Shown here: positions 44,012-52,905 of the stretch, in pieces | Position numbering within the stretch: position 1 is the stretch's first letter | Layout: each line of letters begins with the position of its first letter | NCBI RefSeq assembly: GCF_030285625.1 | Contig: NZ_CP127294.1 | Location: forward strand, 5,798,001 to 5,862,000 | DNA length: 64,000 bases | Reading direction: 5' to 3' | From: Amycolatopsis sp. 2-15 | Lineage (GTDB): Bacteria; Actinomycetota; Actinomycetes; Mycobacteriales; Pseudonocardiaceae | Made by a program: the position numbers and the translations under genes | The notes under the pieces: generated by a model | What the model was told of the DNA's origin: nothing | Seen by the model: the letters and a program-made list of their open reading frames with translations, nothing else | Databases searched by the model: none

Positions 44012-46282
44012 TCAGTGCTGCGTCACCGTGATCTGGTATGTGCCACCGGGCACGGTGAGGACCACGTAGCCGCCGGACGTCTTCGCCCGGGAGCCGAAGT
44101 CCTTGGCAGCGCGGCCGTTGACGGTGATCACCGAATTGCGGCCGACCGGAACCGTGATGGTTCCGGTGGTGTGCGCGGGAGTCTGCGCGGTGAGCGTGAA
44201 CCGGCCGGACTTCGCGTCGGAGGTCCACTCGGTCTTGATGGTCCCGTAGGCGGTCGGGACGGCACCGCTCGCCCAGCGAACGGTCCCGGGGCGTGGGGCG
44301 ATGCTCCAGGACTGGTAACCGGCACTCACGGCGGTCACACCGAGAAGCTGCTCGGTCAGCTGCACGGACGGCGACGCGGCCCATCCGTGCGCGAGGCTGG
44401 CCGTCGCGCGGTTGACGCCGCCGGCGCTGTTCTTGAACTCCCAGAACGCGCCGGTGTAGAGGGGGTTCTTCTTGTCGATCATCGGTCCCCACGTGCGGCG
44501 CATGAGGTCCAGCGCGCCGGCGGTGTCACCGGCGGCGAACCGGCCGGCCGTCTCCATCCCGTTGGCGAACGGCTCGATGGTGTGCCCGGTCGGATCCTGA
44601 AGCCCGGGGCCCATGATTGCGCCGTACGGCGTCCACAGTGTCTTCATGGCGGCGAGGACGCCCGCTTCCTTGCCCGCGGGAACGAAGCCGTACTGCAGCG
44701 CCAGGGCGTTGGCGTCTTCGACGAGGACGTCGGGCTTGGCGCTGCTCTGGCCATACGCGCCCAGCGTCGGGTTCCACAGCTTGCCCATGACCGCGGTCTT
44801 GATGGCGTCCGCCTTCGCGTCATCGGCATCGGCGAGGGCGGAACCGGCGGAGCGCTCGAGCCACGCCATTTCCCTGAGGAGGATGTAGTAGTCGATGCTG
44901 TACTTGGTGACTTCGCCGGTCTGGCTCGCCTGCCAGTAGTCGCGGTCGTTGGAGACCACGAGGTTGTCGGCCGTGAGGAACGTGTTGTTGTAGGCGAGTT
45001 CCTTGCGCAGCGCGGGAAGCGCCGCGGCGATGTAGGCCGTGTCCCCGGTATAGCGGAAGTAGTCGATGAACGCCCGAGCCCCGTACCCGGAGTAGTTGTT
45101 CGAGTAGAACAGGGGCGAACCCGCGGGCGAGGTGCGCTTCGAGAAGTCCGGTGAGCCGGGGAACGCGCCGTCCGCGCGCTGCGTGGCCAGCAGCGTGTCG
45201 AGTGACGACTTCACGTACGGCGCCCCGGCAGTGCCGAGGCTCGTCAGCAGCGTGGGGATCTGGACGAGCAGGTCACCGGTCCAGACGCTGCGGTCGCGCT
45301 TGGCGCCGTCGTAGATGCGGGCGTCGGGAAGGCTGTTGAGCCCGGGCGCCTTCATGTTCATCTGCAGCGTGTACGCGCCGGAGTACCACATGCGGTTCAG
45401 CTGGTCGTCGCTGGAGAGGAACCAGCCCTGGTAGCCGGCGGGCGTCGCGCGGAACGCCTGGAAGTTCACGCCGAGGGAGGAGAGGCTGACACTGCCGGGG
45501 GAGGAGACGGTGAGCAGGGCGAACCTGAAGCCACCGTGGAAACCACCCGTGAGCCGTCCCGCCCCGGTGGGCTGGAAGGTGTCCGGACCGCCGACACCGG
45601 CGAGGCCGCGGGACTCGTCGGAGCTCGGTGCCCCCGGCGACGTGGAGGCGGTGGCGCCCGCGACCAGATCCGTCGGCAGCGCGGGTTTGACGGTCACGGT
45701 CCGGGCTGTGCTGTCGAAGTCCGTGATCGTGCGGGTGACGGGCTTGCCACCGGCCGCGGTGAAGGTGATCGTGTTGCCGACCTCGAGGTTTGCCGCTGAA
45801 GCCAGGGTGACCTGGGTGGCCCCGCCGGCCGCCGCGGCGGACACGGTCGTCGCGGCAGGCGTGCGGATGTACTGCCGCGCCTCGGAGGTGACCAGGGTCA
45901 GGGTGGGGGAGCCGGTGACCTTCGTGAGATCGAGGTACGGCGTCCCGCCGACCTCCTTGCCGAAGTCGAGCAGGATGGACGCCGGCGCGCTCCCCGCCTT
46001 GGTCGTGAGCGTCGTCGCGGGTCCGTGCGACTTCAGCAGGGACTGCGGATGGGCGACATCACCGCGGCCCTCGGCCTGGACCGGGTGGACGTCAGGCGTC
46101 GACGGGCCGAGGACGTAGGACTTCCAAGCGGAGGTGTTCAGGCTCGATGCACCCTCGGTGTGGAAGCCGGTCGCATACGCCTGACCAGGGGTGGCGACGA
46201 GCGCGGGGGTGACGGCGGCGAGGACTCCGACGGCGGCCCATCGGCAAAGCGACGACGTTCTCACTCTTGTGAATCGTTTCAA
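44012..46282 (-). CDS. Secreted GH78-type alpha-L-rhamnosidase-like glycosidase
   Basis: A 756-residue exported protein. I take the TTG at 46282 as start because AAAGAGG lies 8-9 bases upstream; it gives MKRFTRVRTSSLCRWAAVGV and a signal cut after GQAYA. A GTG at 46264 is the alternative. The (alpha/alpha)6 barrel carries the motif YDGAKRDRSVWTGDL, as in GH78-like enzymes acting on rhamnosides, and LSLGTAGAPYVKSSLDTLLA-type helices follow. A beta-domain closes the protein. Shorter than typical GH78 (no N-terminal sandwich set). The operator at 46270-46281 overlaps codons 1-5, an unusual position. Confidence 0.82.
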   Translation of the reverse strand: MKRFTRVRTSSLCRWAAVGVLAAVTPALVATPGQAYATGFHTEGASSLNTSAWKSYVLGPSTPDVHPVQAEGRGDVAHPQSLLKSHGPATTLTTKAGSAPASILLDFGKEVGGTPYLDLTKVTGSPTLTLVTSEARQYIRTPAATTVSAAAAGGATQVTLASAANLEVGNTITFTAAGGKPVTRTITDFDSTARTVTVKPALPTDLVAGATASTSPGAPSSDESRGLAGVGGPDTFQPTGAGRLTGGFHGGFRFALLTVSSPGSVSLSSLGVNFQAFRATPAGYQGWFLSSDDQLNRMWYSGAYTLQMNMKAPGLNSLPDARIYDGAKRDRSVWTGDLLVQIPTLLTSLGTAGAPYVKSSLDTLLATQRADGAFPGSPDFSKRTSPAGSPLFYSNNYSGYGARAFIDYFRYTGDTAYIAAALPALRKELAYNNTFLTADNLVVSNDRDYWQASQTGEVTKYSIDYYILLREMAWLERSAGSALADADDAKADAIKTAVMGKLWNPTLGAYGQSSAKPDVLVEDANALALQYGFVPAGKEAGVLAAMKTLWTPYGAIMGPGLQDPTGHTIEPFANGMETAGRFAAGDTAGALDLMRRTWGPMIDKKNPLYTGAFWEFKNSAGGVNRATASLAHGWAASPSVQLTEQLLGVTAVSAGYQSWSIAPRPGTVRWASGAVPTAYGTIKTEWTSDAKSGRFTLTAQTPAHTTGTITVPVGRNSVITVNGRAAKDFGSRAKTSGGYVVLTVPGGTYQITVTQH
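46270..46281. promoter_or_regulatory. LacI-type operator TGAATCGTTTCA overlapping a start codon
   Basis: Same 12-mer as at 31808-31819. It covers the first codons of the GH78-like gene if translation starts at 46282. A repressor here would block early elongation rather than initiation; or the message starts close to this point. Confidence 0.6.
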
Positions 46283-46516
46283 TTCGACTGCCTCTTTCTC
46301 CCCGTTGAGCAGAGGGATCGGTGGGGACGATGCGAACGAGCCGCGCCCTGGCGAGGGCGGACAGGAGAAATCTTGAGGACCCTCCGGATGAGGAGCAAGG
46401 ATTTGTCCGGATCCGGACGCACGCGCGGTCCGGCCGGCGTGGTGCGGGGCGAGCCGGCATCACCCGCACCTGCACTAACATGGACTTGAAGCTCGTGCGG
46501 GGAGAGGAACAGTCGG
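46283..46516. promoter_or_regulatory. Divergent control region of the GH78-like gene and lacI
   Basis: It contains a perfect 14-base palindrome GTCCGGATCCGGAC at 46405-46418 and a possible -10 box TAACAT at 46476-46481 for the lacI side. A ribosome site GGGGAGAGG lies at 46499-46507, before the proposed CTG start. Confidence 0.45.
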
Positions 46517-47551
46517 CTGAACAGGATCACCATTCGTGACGTCGCGGAGCTGGCAAGGGTGTCCCCGGCCTCGGTCTCGAACTACTTCCACCGGCCGCGG
46601 AAGCTCTCCGAGGGCACGCGGCAGCGGATCCGGCAGGCGGTCGACGCGCTCGGCTTCGTACCCAATGACGCCGCGCGCACACTGCGGACCGGCGTCAGCC
46701 CGGTCATCGGTTACATCGCGTTCGAGCTCGCCGGCGCTACCACCCCGGAGATCGCCGCCGCCATCGAGCAGCGGGTGTCGGCCGAGGGCATGTACATGCT
46801 GATGGCCAACGACACCGGGTCCGAGCAGCGCGAGCGCAGCTACCTGCAGCTGTTCGCGAAGCAGCAGGTGAGCGGCGTGATCATCGCCCCCGTGGGCAAC
46901 GTGGAGGCCGAGCTGGCCCGCATGCGCGCCATCGGCATCGCGAGCGTGCTCAGCGCGCGCAGGGCAGAATCCCCGGCTCAGGCGTCGGTGTCGATCGACC
47001 ACGTCGCGGGCGGCCGGCTGGCCGCCGCGCACCTGATCGAGCAGGGACGCAAGCGCATCGGCTTCGTCTCCTCGTCACTCGAGCTCAAGCAGGTCGCCGA
47101 CCGGCTCAACGGCGCTCTGTCCGCCGTCCATGCGGCGCCCGGTGTCACGCTCGAGGTGATCCCGGTGCCGGAGCGCTCGGTCGAAGCCGGGATCGCCTGT
47201 GCGGAGGCGCTCGTGCGACGCCCGGCCACGGAACGCCCCGACGCGTTGTTCTGCGCCAACGACCTGCTGGCCATCGGCGTCGTGCAGGCCTTCGTGGCGG
47301 CGAAGGTCGTCCGCGTGCCGGCCGACATCGCCGTGGTCGGCTATGACGACATCGAGTTCGCCCGGTCCACGATCGTGCCGCTGACCACGATCAGCACTCC
47401 GCAAGGGGAGCTGGGGACCGCCGCGGCTGACTTGCTCTTCTCCGAGATCGACGCGCTGAACTCCGCCGGCAACGCGTCCGGCGCTCTGCCCCGGCCGCAG
47501 ATCGAGTTCTCACCCGAGCTGGTCGTGCGGGCGTCCACCGTCCCGCAGTGA
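46517..47551 (+). CDS. LacI-family transcriptional regulator of the rhamnoside locus
   Basis: A 344-residue repressor. The helix-turn-helix reads NRITIRDVAELARVSPASVS with the hinge RTLRTGVSPVIGYIAF. The only way to include it is to start at the CTG at 46517: an in-frame stop lies at 46487 and no ATG, GTG or TTG occurs before codon 15. GGAGAGG is placed 9-10 bases upstream of that CTG. The effector domain is Peripla_BP_3-like (DALFCANDLLAIGVVQAFVA, VGYDDIEFARSTIVPLTTIS). Recurrent TGAAACGATTCA-like sites at the locus promoters are the expected targets, with rhamnose or a rhamnoside as likely inducer. Confidence 0.9.
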   Translation: MNRITIRDVAELARVSPASVSNYFHRPRKLSEGTRQRIRQAVDALGFVPNDAARTLRTGVSPVIGYIAFELAGATTPEIAAAIEQRVSAEGMYMLMANDTGSEQRERSYLQLFAKQQVSGVIIAPVGNVEAELARMRAIGIASVLSARRAESPAQASVSIDHVAGGRLAAAHLIEQGRKRIGFVSSSLELKQVADRLNGALSAVHAAPGVTLEVIPVPERSVEAGIACAEALVRRPATERPDALFCANDLLAIGVVQAFVAAKVVRVPADIAVVGYDDIEFARSTIVPLTTISTPQGELGTAAADLLFSEIDALNSAGNASGALPRPQIEFSPELVVRASTVPQ

Positions 47552-47711
47552 TGTCCGCCTGCTGGCCGCCTGGCACTCGCGTTATTGAATCGTTTTACCT
47601 CCCGCGCTCGCAAGTCTTGACGATACCCAGAGCTCATGTGGTGTGATGCCTCCCGCGCCAAGGTAAAACGTATAACCACCGGCGTGCTGCTTCGACGAAG
47701 AAGGAGACCTC
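47552..47711 (+). promoter_or_regulatory. Promoter region of the MFS-GH78 operon with two operators
   Basis: Operator-like sites TGAATCGTTTTA (47586-47597) and TAAAACGTATAA (47664-47675) lie 78 bases apart centre to centre. A -35-like TTGACG is at 47617-47622 between them. AGAAGGAGA precedes the MFS start at 47712. Two sites flanking a promoter fit DNA looping by a tetrameric LacI protein. Confidence 0.5.
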
Positions 47712-49022
47712 ATGGCCGAGAACACCGCCGCGGGAACCGCCGTGCTGCAAAGCAGACACTGGATGCTCGCGGTCGCCGCGGGAATGGCGTCGCTGCTGGA
47801 CTCCGGGGCGATCATCTCGGTGGGTTTGGGCCTGGCGCTGTGGAAGAAGGCGTTCGAGCTCGATGTGTGGACCGTCGGCGTGCTCGGCTCGGCGTTGACG
47901 CTGTTCATCGCCGTCGGCTCACTGGCCGGTGGGCGCCTGGCCGACCTCGTGGGTCGCGGCCGGATGTTCTCGCTGACGATCCTGTTGTACGCGGCCGCGG
48001 CCGTGACCGTGGCGCTGGCCCCCAGCGCACCCGTGCTCGTGACGGGCGTGATCGTCCTGGGTATCGCGGCCGGCGCCGATCTGCCGACCTCGCTCGCCGT
48101 GCTCTCCGAGCGGGCTCCCGAAGGAACGCAGGGCCGTCTCATCGCCTTCACCCACGTCATGTGGACGATCGGCGTCGTGATCGCGACCCTGCTGGGCTTC
48201 GCCGTGTCCGGCCTGGGTGTGCCCGGCATCAGCCTGATCTTCGGCATCCTCGCCGTGCTGGCAGTGGCCACGTTCGTGTTCCGCTCGTTCTACCCGCCCT
48301 TCCGCCGGCTCGAGCAGGAGGCGCAGGTCCGGTACACCACGGCCGGCATGGATCCCGACAAGGCCTTGCCGCTCAAAGCCCTGCTGCGCAACCGGACTTC
48401 GCTCCTGCTGATCGCGCTGACCGCGCTCTTCTACCTGTTCTTCACCTTGGTGGCCAACACCTTCGGGTCGTTCAAGACCTACTTCCTCGTCACCGTCGGC
48501 GGTACGACGCAGACGGTCGCGACAGGACTGTCGTTCGGCACCACGCTGGTCGGCCTCGTCGGCACGATCGTGTTCACCCGCATCGCGGACACGAAGTGGC
48601 GCAGCCGGTTCTTCGCCGCGGGCGTGGTGGTCTTCCTCGCCTGCCAGCTCCTGATCGCCTTCACCGGCGGCGTCGTGCTGCCGGCGATGATCGCCGCTTT
48701 GGTGCTGTACAACGTTTCGTTTCCCTTTGTGGGCGAAGCGCTCTACAAGATCTGGACCCAGGAGTCGTTCCCGGTCAACGCCCGCGCGACGGTGCAGGGC
48801 TTCACGATCGCGATCGCCCGATTCATCGCCGCGGCCTTCGCGCTCGTCACGCCCGCGCTGATCGCGTGGAGCCCGGCCGGCCTGTACTACCTGCTGGCTG
48901 TCTTCGCGCTGGTGTCCGGCCTCGTCGGAACGCTCATCATCCGCCGGTTGCGCACCGGTTCCGGCCCAGCGCCGGCTTCGCCGTCCAAGACCAGCACGCT
49001 CACCGCCAAGGAGGCTCTTTGA
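47712..49022 (+). CDS. MFS sugar/glycoside transporter
   Basis: A 436-residue membrane protein with about twelve hydrophobic spans. The MFS signature between helices 2 and 3 is present (GGRLADLVGRGRM), and a second conserved RxxxE-like motif follows (SERAPEGTQGRLIAF). It resembles the sugar porter branch in its helix pattern. Translation is coupled to the following GH78 gene, as the stop and the next ATG share a base (TGATG). It probably imports the rhamnoside or rhamnose released outside. Substrate is inferred from context. Confidence 0.88.
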   Translation: MAENTAAGTAVLQSRHWMLAVAAGMASLLDSGAIISVGLGLALWKKAFELDVWTVGVLGSALTLFIAVGSLAGGRLADLVGRGRMFSLTILLYAAAAVTVALAPSAPVLVTGVIVLGIAAGADLPTSLAVLSERAPEGTQGRLIAFTHVMWTIGVVIATLLGFAVSGLGVPGISLIFGILAVLAVATFVFRSFYPPFRRLEQEAQVRYTTAGMDPDKALPLKALLRNRTSLLLIALTALFYLFFTLVANTFGSFKTYFLVTVGGTTQTVATGLSFGTTLVGLVGTIVFTRIADTKWRSRFFAAGVVVFLACQLLIAFTGGVVLPAMIAALVLYNVSFPFVGEALYKIWTQESFPVNARATVQGFTIAIARFIAAAFALVTPALIAWSPAGLYYLLAVFALVSGLVGTLIIRRLRTGSGPAPASPSKTSTLTAKEAL

Positions 49023-51829
49023 TGACGAGTGACGCTCCCGTCACTGTCAACGCTCCGCGCATCGGCTTGTCCGCCGAACCGTTCGTCGCGACCGCGTCCC
49101 CGCGGCTGTCGTGGACGACGGTCGCCGGCACGGACAACTGGGTCCAGGCGAGCGCGGAGGTTGAGCTCACCCTCGGCACGGCGCGCACGGTCGGGAGGAT
49201 CGAGGGTGACGAATCGGTCTTCATCGCGTGGCCGTTCGCGCCGTTGCAGCAGCGCGAGACCGCAGGTGTTCGAGTGCGGGTGTGGGGAACCGACGGGTCG
49301 GTGTCGCCGTGGAGTGCGCCGACCGAGGTGACGGCGGGGTTCCTCGGTTCCTCCGAGTGGTGTGCCCGGTTCGTCGGGTCCGGCTCGGACCAACCACACC
49401 TGCTGCGAACGACGTTCGAGGTGCGTGGTCCGGTCCGGCGGGCTTTCCTCTATGCGACGGCCTTCGGAGCCTACGACGTCCGCCTCAACGGGGCCGCGGT
49501 CGACGACGCGGTGCTGAAACCAGGCTGGACGAGCTACCAGTGGCGGCTGCTGTTCGACGTCACCGACGTGACCGCACACCTCCGGCAGGGGGCCAACACC
49601 GTCGGGATCGAGCTGGCCGGTGGCTGGTACACCGAGGCGTTCGGGTTCCGCGATCGCGCGCGGCGGTTCTACGAAGGCAGTCCGGCGGCGGCGGCTCAGC
49701 TGGTGATCGAGTACGAAGACGGCACTGCCGACACGGTGATCACGGACGAGAATTGGCGGTGGTCGTTCGGACCCGTTGTGGCGGCGAGTATCTACCAGGG
49801 CGAGACCTACGACGCGCGGCTGCGCGAGCCGGAGTGGGCGAGCCCCGGGGCGGACGACACCTGGAGCCCGGTGGTGCTGGTCGACGTTCCGGATGTGCGG
49901 CCGGAGCCCCGGACGAGCCCGCCCGTGCGCGTGATCGAGCGCAGGGAGGTGGCGCAGGTCCTCACCACGCCGGCCGGCAACACCGTGCTCGACTTCGGCC
50001 AGAACCTGGTCGGATGGGTCAGGATCGCCGTCACCGGCCCTCGGGGACACACCATCACCCTGCGCCACGCCGAAGTGCTCGAGCACGGTGAGCTCGGAAC
50101 GCGGCCACTCCGCAACGCCGCCGCCACCGACCGGTACACCCTCCGCGGCGGTGGCGAGGAGACGTGGGAGCCGAAGTGGACATTCCACGGGTTCCGGTAC
50201 GTCGAGATCCACGACTGGCCGGGCGAATTCTCGCCGTCCGCGATCTCCGCCTCGGTGGTCCACACGGACATGCCGCGCACCGGTGGCTTCTCGACCTCGC
50301 ACGCCCTGCTGAACCGGCTCCACGAGAATGTCGTGTGGGGGATGCGCGGCAACTTCCTCTCGATTCCGACGGACTGCCCCCAGCGAGACGAGCGGCTCGG
50401 GTGGACCGGAGACATCCAGGTCTTCGCACCGACAGCATCGTTCCTCTTCGATTGCAACGCGTTCCTGCAGTCCTGGCTCGAGGACGTGCGCTTGGAGCAG
50501 AAGGCGGCCGGCGGCGTGGTCCCGATGGTGGTCCCCGCGGTGATCCCCCAGGTGCCGGGCCAGCTGGAACCGGTAGCCGCGTGGGGTGACGCGATCACCG
50601 TGGTGCCGACCGTCCTCGGTGAACGCTTCGGCGACCACGGTGCGCTGTCCGGCTCCTTCGACGCCATGAAGTCCTGGGTGGACACGGTCACCGCGCGCAC
50701 CGGAGGAAGTCCCTTGTGGGAGAACGGTGTCCAGTTCGGCGACTGGCTCGACCCGGACGCCCCACCGGACCAGCCTGGCCGCGCCAAGACGGATCCCGGG
50801 CTGGTCGCCACGGCCTACTACTTCCGCTCGGCCGAGCTCACCGCGCGGGCGGCCGAAGCCGTGGGCAACGCCGAGGACGCAGGCCGCTACAGCGAACTGG
50901 CCTCGCGCGTCGGCGAGGGGTTCCGCGCCACCTACACCACGGCAGCGGGCCGCATGATGTCCGACGCGCCGACGGCCTACGCCGTCGCGATCGCATTCGG
51001 TCTCGTGGAGGGCGAGCGGAAAGCCGCGATGGGAGAGCGGCTACGCCACCTCGTGCGGGCGTACGGCTACCACATCGCGACGGGTTTCGTGGGCACCCCG
51101 ATCATCTGCGACGCGTTGACCGTGACCGGCCACGTGGACACCGCGGCACGTCTGCTCGCCCAAACGGAGAGCCCGTCCTGGCTTTATCCCGTCACCATGG
51201 GTGCCACCACGATCTGGGAGCGGTGGGACTCCATGCTGGAGGACGGCTCGATCAACCCGGGTCAGATGACGTCCTTCAACCACTACGCGCTCGGTGCCGT
51301 CGCGGATTGGCTGCATCGCGTCGTCGCCGGCTTGGCACCGTTGGAGCCCGGGTATCGGCGTATCCGCGTCGCGCCGACCCCGCTCGACTTCCTGGACGAC
51401 GCGTCGGCCTGGCACGAGACGCCGTACGGGCGCGCGTCATCGGCCTGGCGTCGGGACGGCGAGGTGGTGCGGTTCGACATCGAGGTGCCCGCCAACACCC
51501 GCGCCCTCATCAGGTTGCCCTCCGGCGCGGAACACGAAGTCGGCAGTGGCACTCACACCTGGACCGAGCACCACCCCAGGCCACGCCGAACCCGCCCCGA
51601 ACTCGGGCTCGACAGCGACCTGGCCACCATCGTCGACGACGTCGAGGCCTACCACGCCGTTTTGGGGGCGATCAGCGCGATCGATCCCGATCGAGCCGCT
51701 GCGTTCCGCCGCACGACGCGCTGGACGCCGGGGCGTTCGCTGCGCGATCCTCTCAGTCACACCCCGCTCGACGTGGTGGACGCCATCGAGAAGGCGCTCG
51801 CCGCGCTCCCCGCAGGCGAGCTGTCGTGA
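49022..51829 (+). CDS. GH78 alpha-L-rhamnosidase, predicted cytoplasmic
   Basis: A 935-residue enzyme starting MTSDAPVTVNAPRIGLSAEP with no signal peptide. An Fn3-like module (SWTTVAGTDNWVQASAEVEL) and the GH78 N-domain (FLYATAFGAYDVRLNGAAVD) precede the barrel motif IPTDCPQRDERLGWTGDIQV, which carries the conserved acid residues, and GAVADWLHRVVAGLAPLEPG near the C-terminal domain. Unlike the other four rhamnosidase-type proteins here it would act inside the cell on imported glycosides. The gene follows the MFS gene with a one-base overlap. Confidence 0.93.
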   Translation: MTSDAPVTVNAPRIGLSAEPFVATASPRLSWTTVAGTDNWVQASAEVELTLGTARTVGRIEGDESVFIAWPFAPLQQRETAGVRVRVWGTDGSVSPWSAPTEVTAGFLGSSEWCARFVGSGSDQPHLLRTTFEVRGPVRRAFLYATAFGAYDVRLNGAAVDDAVLKPGWTSYQWRLLFDVTDVTAHLRQGANTVGIELAGGWYTEAFGFRDRARRFYEGSPAAAAQLVIEYEDGTADTVITDENWRWSFGPVVAASIYQGETYDARLREPEWASPGADDTWSPVVLVDVPDVRPEPRTSPPVRVIERREVAQVLTTPAGNTVLDFGQNLVGWVRIAVTGPRGHTITLRHAEVLEHGELGTRPLRNAAATDRYTLRGGGEETWEPKWTFHGFRYVEIHDWPGEFSPSAISASVVHTDMPRTGGFSTSHALLNRLHENVVWGMRGNFLSIPTDCPQRDERLGWTGDIQVFAPTASFLFDCNAFLQSWLEDVRLEQKAAGGVVPMVVPAVIPQVPGQLEPVAAWGDAITVVPTVLGERFGDHGALSGSFDAMKSWVDTVTARTGGSPLWENGVQFGDWLDPDAPPDQPGRAKTDPGLVATAYYFRSAELTARAAEAVGNAEDAGRYSELASRVGEGFRATYTTAAGRMMSDAPTAYAVAIAFGLVEGERKAAMGERLRHLVRAYGYHIATGFVGTPIICDALTVTGHVDTAARLLAQTESPSWLYPVTMGATTIWERWDSMLEDGSINPGQMTSFNHYALGAVADWLHRVVAGLAPLEPGYRRIRVAPTPLDFLDDASAWHETPYGRASSAWRRDGEVVRFDIEVPANTRALIRLPSGAEHEVGSGTHTWTEHHPRPRRTRPELGLDSDLATIVDDVEAYHAVLGAISAIDPDRAAAFRRTTRWTPGRSLRDPLSHTPLDVVDAIEKALAALPAGELS

Positions 51830-52085
51830 CATCGGGGCCTGGCGGCTGATCCGTGTCCTGGATCGGCCGGCGGACCGACCAGGTCTGGCCGGACAGCAGT
51901 GGAAGCCCGCGGTGGTGGTCGCCCCGCCCGGTCGCCGGCGTTGGGGGGCCCTGTCATTACCCGGAACGGCCCGCCCTGCCACGCGCGTCGGATACGGACA
52001 AGGGTGAGACCAGGGACCTCGAACGTTTCGCTGCCATCCCTCAGAGCTCGCAAGGGCTCGCACACGAAGAAAAGGACACAACACC
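51830..52085. other. Unassigned stretch after the GH78 gene
   Basis: About 255 bases with no recognisable gene or hairpin. It marks the change from the intact rhamnoside locus to decayed genes. Confidence 0.4.
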
Positions 52086-52205
52086 GTGGAGTACACCCGT
52101 CTGGGAGCGTCCGGGCTGAAGGTCAGCCGCATCGCGCTGGGCTGCATGAGCTTCGGCGATCCGGCCAAACGCATGCCGTGGGTGCTGAACGACGACGAGG
52201 CGGAG
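52086..52205 (+). pseudogene. Aldo-keto reductase N-terminal fragment
   Basis: GTG at 52086 after AAAAGGA. The product MEYTRLGASGLKVSRIALGC continues MSFGDPAKRMPW..., the first two strands of an AKR. Similarity stops near 52205, where sequence switches to an unrelated ABC ATPase. The Asp-Tyr-Lys-His tetrad and most of the barrel are missing. Confidence 0.6.
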
Positions 52206-52239
52206 CGACGAGCCGACCTCCGGACGGCGAGCCCTGCCG

Positions 52240-52735
52240 AGGCAGCGGCCCGACCGACCTCGCGCGGCGCGGGATCGCCATGGTGCCGCAAGGCGTCGGC
52301 GTGTTCTCACTGTTGTCCGTGCGCGAAACCTCCGTCTGGGTTTTTGGGCCTCCGGCACGAAATCACGGTCCGATGAGGACTTCGCTCCTACGCTGGAGAA
52401 GTTCCCCGCCCTGGCCACCCGGCTGAACGAACCGGCGGGCAAGCTGTCCGGCGGCCAGCGGCAGATGGTGAGCATCTCGCGAGCACCTCAGCCGGCCGAA
52501 GCTCCTGCTGCTCGACGAGCCGTCCGTCGGACTCGCCCCGGTGATCGTCGAACAGGTCCTGAGAGTCCTGCGGAACCTGGTCGACGAAGGTCTGTCGGTG
52601 TTGCTGGTCGAGCAGAACGTGCGCCAATCCCTGGCCGTGTCGGACTACACGTACGTCGTCAAGAGCGGCGAGATGGTGCTGGGAACGTCCCGTCGGAGAT
52701 CGACAACCCCGAGCGGCTGTGGAAGCTGTGCTGAC
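52240..52735 (+). pseudogene. Decayed LivF-like ABC ATPase
   Basis: Three pieces in different frames reconstruct the C-terminal two thirds of a branched-chain amino acid transporter ATPase: DLARRGIAMVPQGVGVFSLL (near 52247-52310), TLEKFPALATRLNEPAGKLS plus GGQRQMVSIS (52378-52478), and LLDEPSVGLAPVIVEQVLRV through VLLVEQNVRQSLAVSDYTYV (52509-52660). Walker A is absent and at least two frameshifts separate the parts. Not functional. Confidence 0.7.
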
Positions 52736-52905
52736 CGCGGTTCGTGCCGAGATATTGTCCATAGTGGACGGATAGAGGTGGTGGCCGGCAGCTCCGCCCG
52801 ATTCGACGCGCCCGCCGGGACACGGCCGGTGTCGGCTTTCGCCCGGCGCTGATCCGGTACTTTGCTGATCATCAGCCGGGTTCGTCGGGAGGGGTGGAGC
52901 AGGGG

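Noticed and set aside
52240..52735. Functional LivF ABC ATPase
   Set aside because: No Walker A and at least two frame changes.
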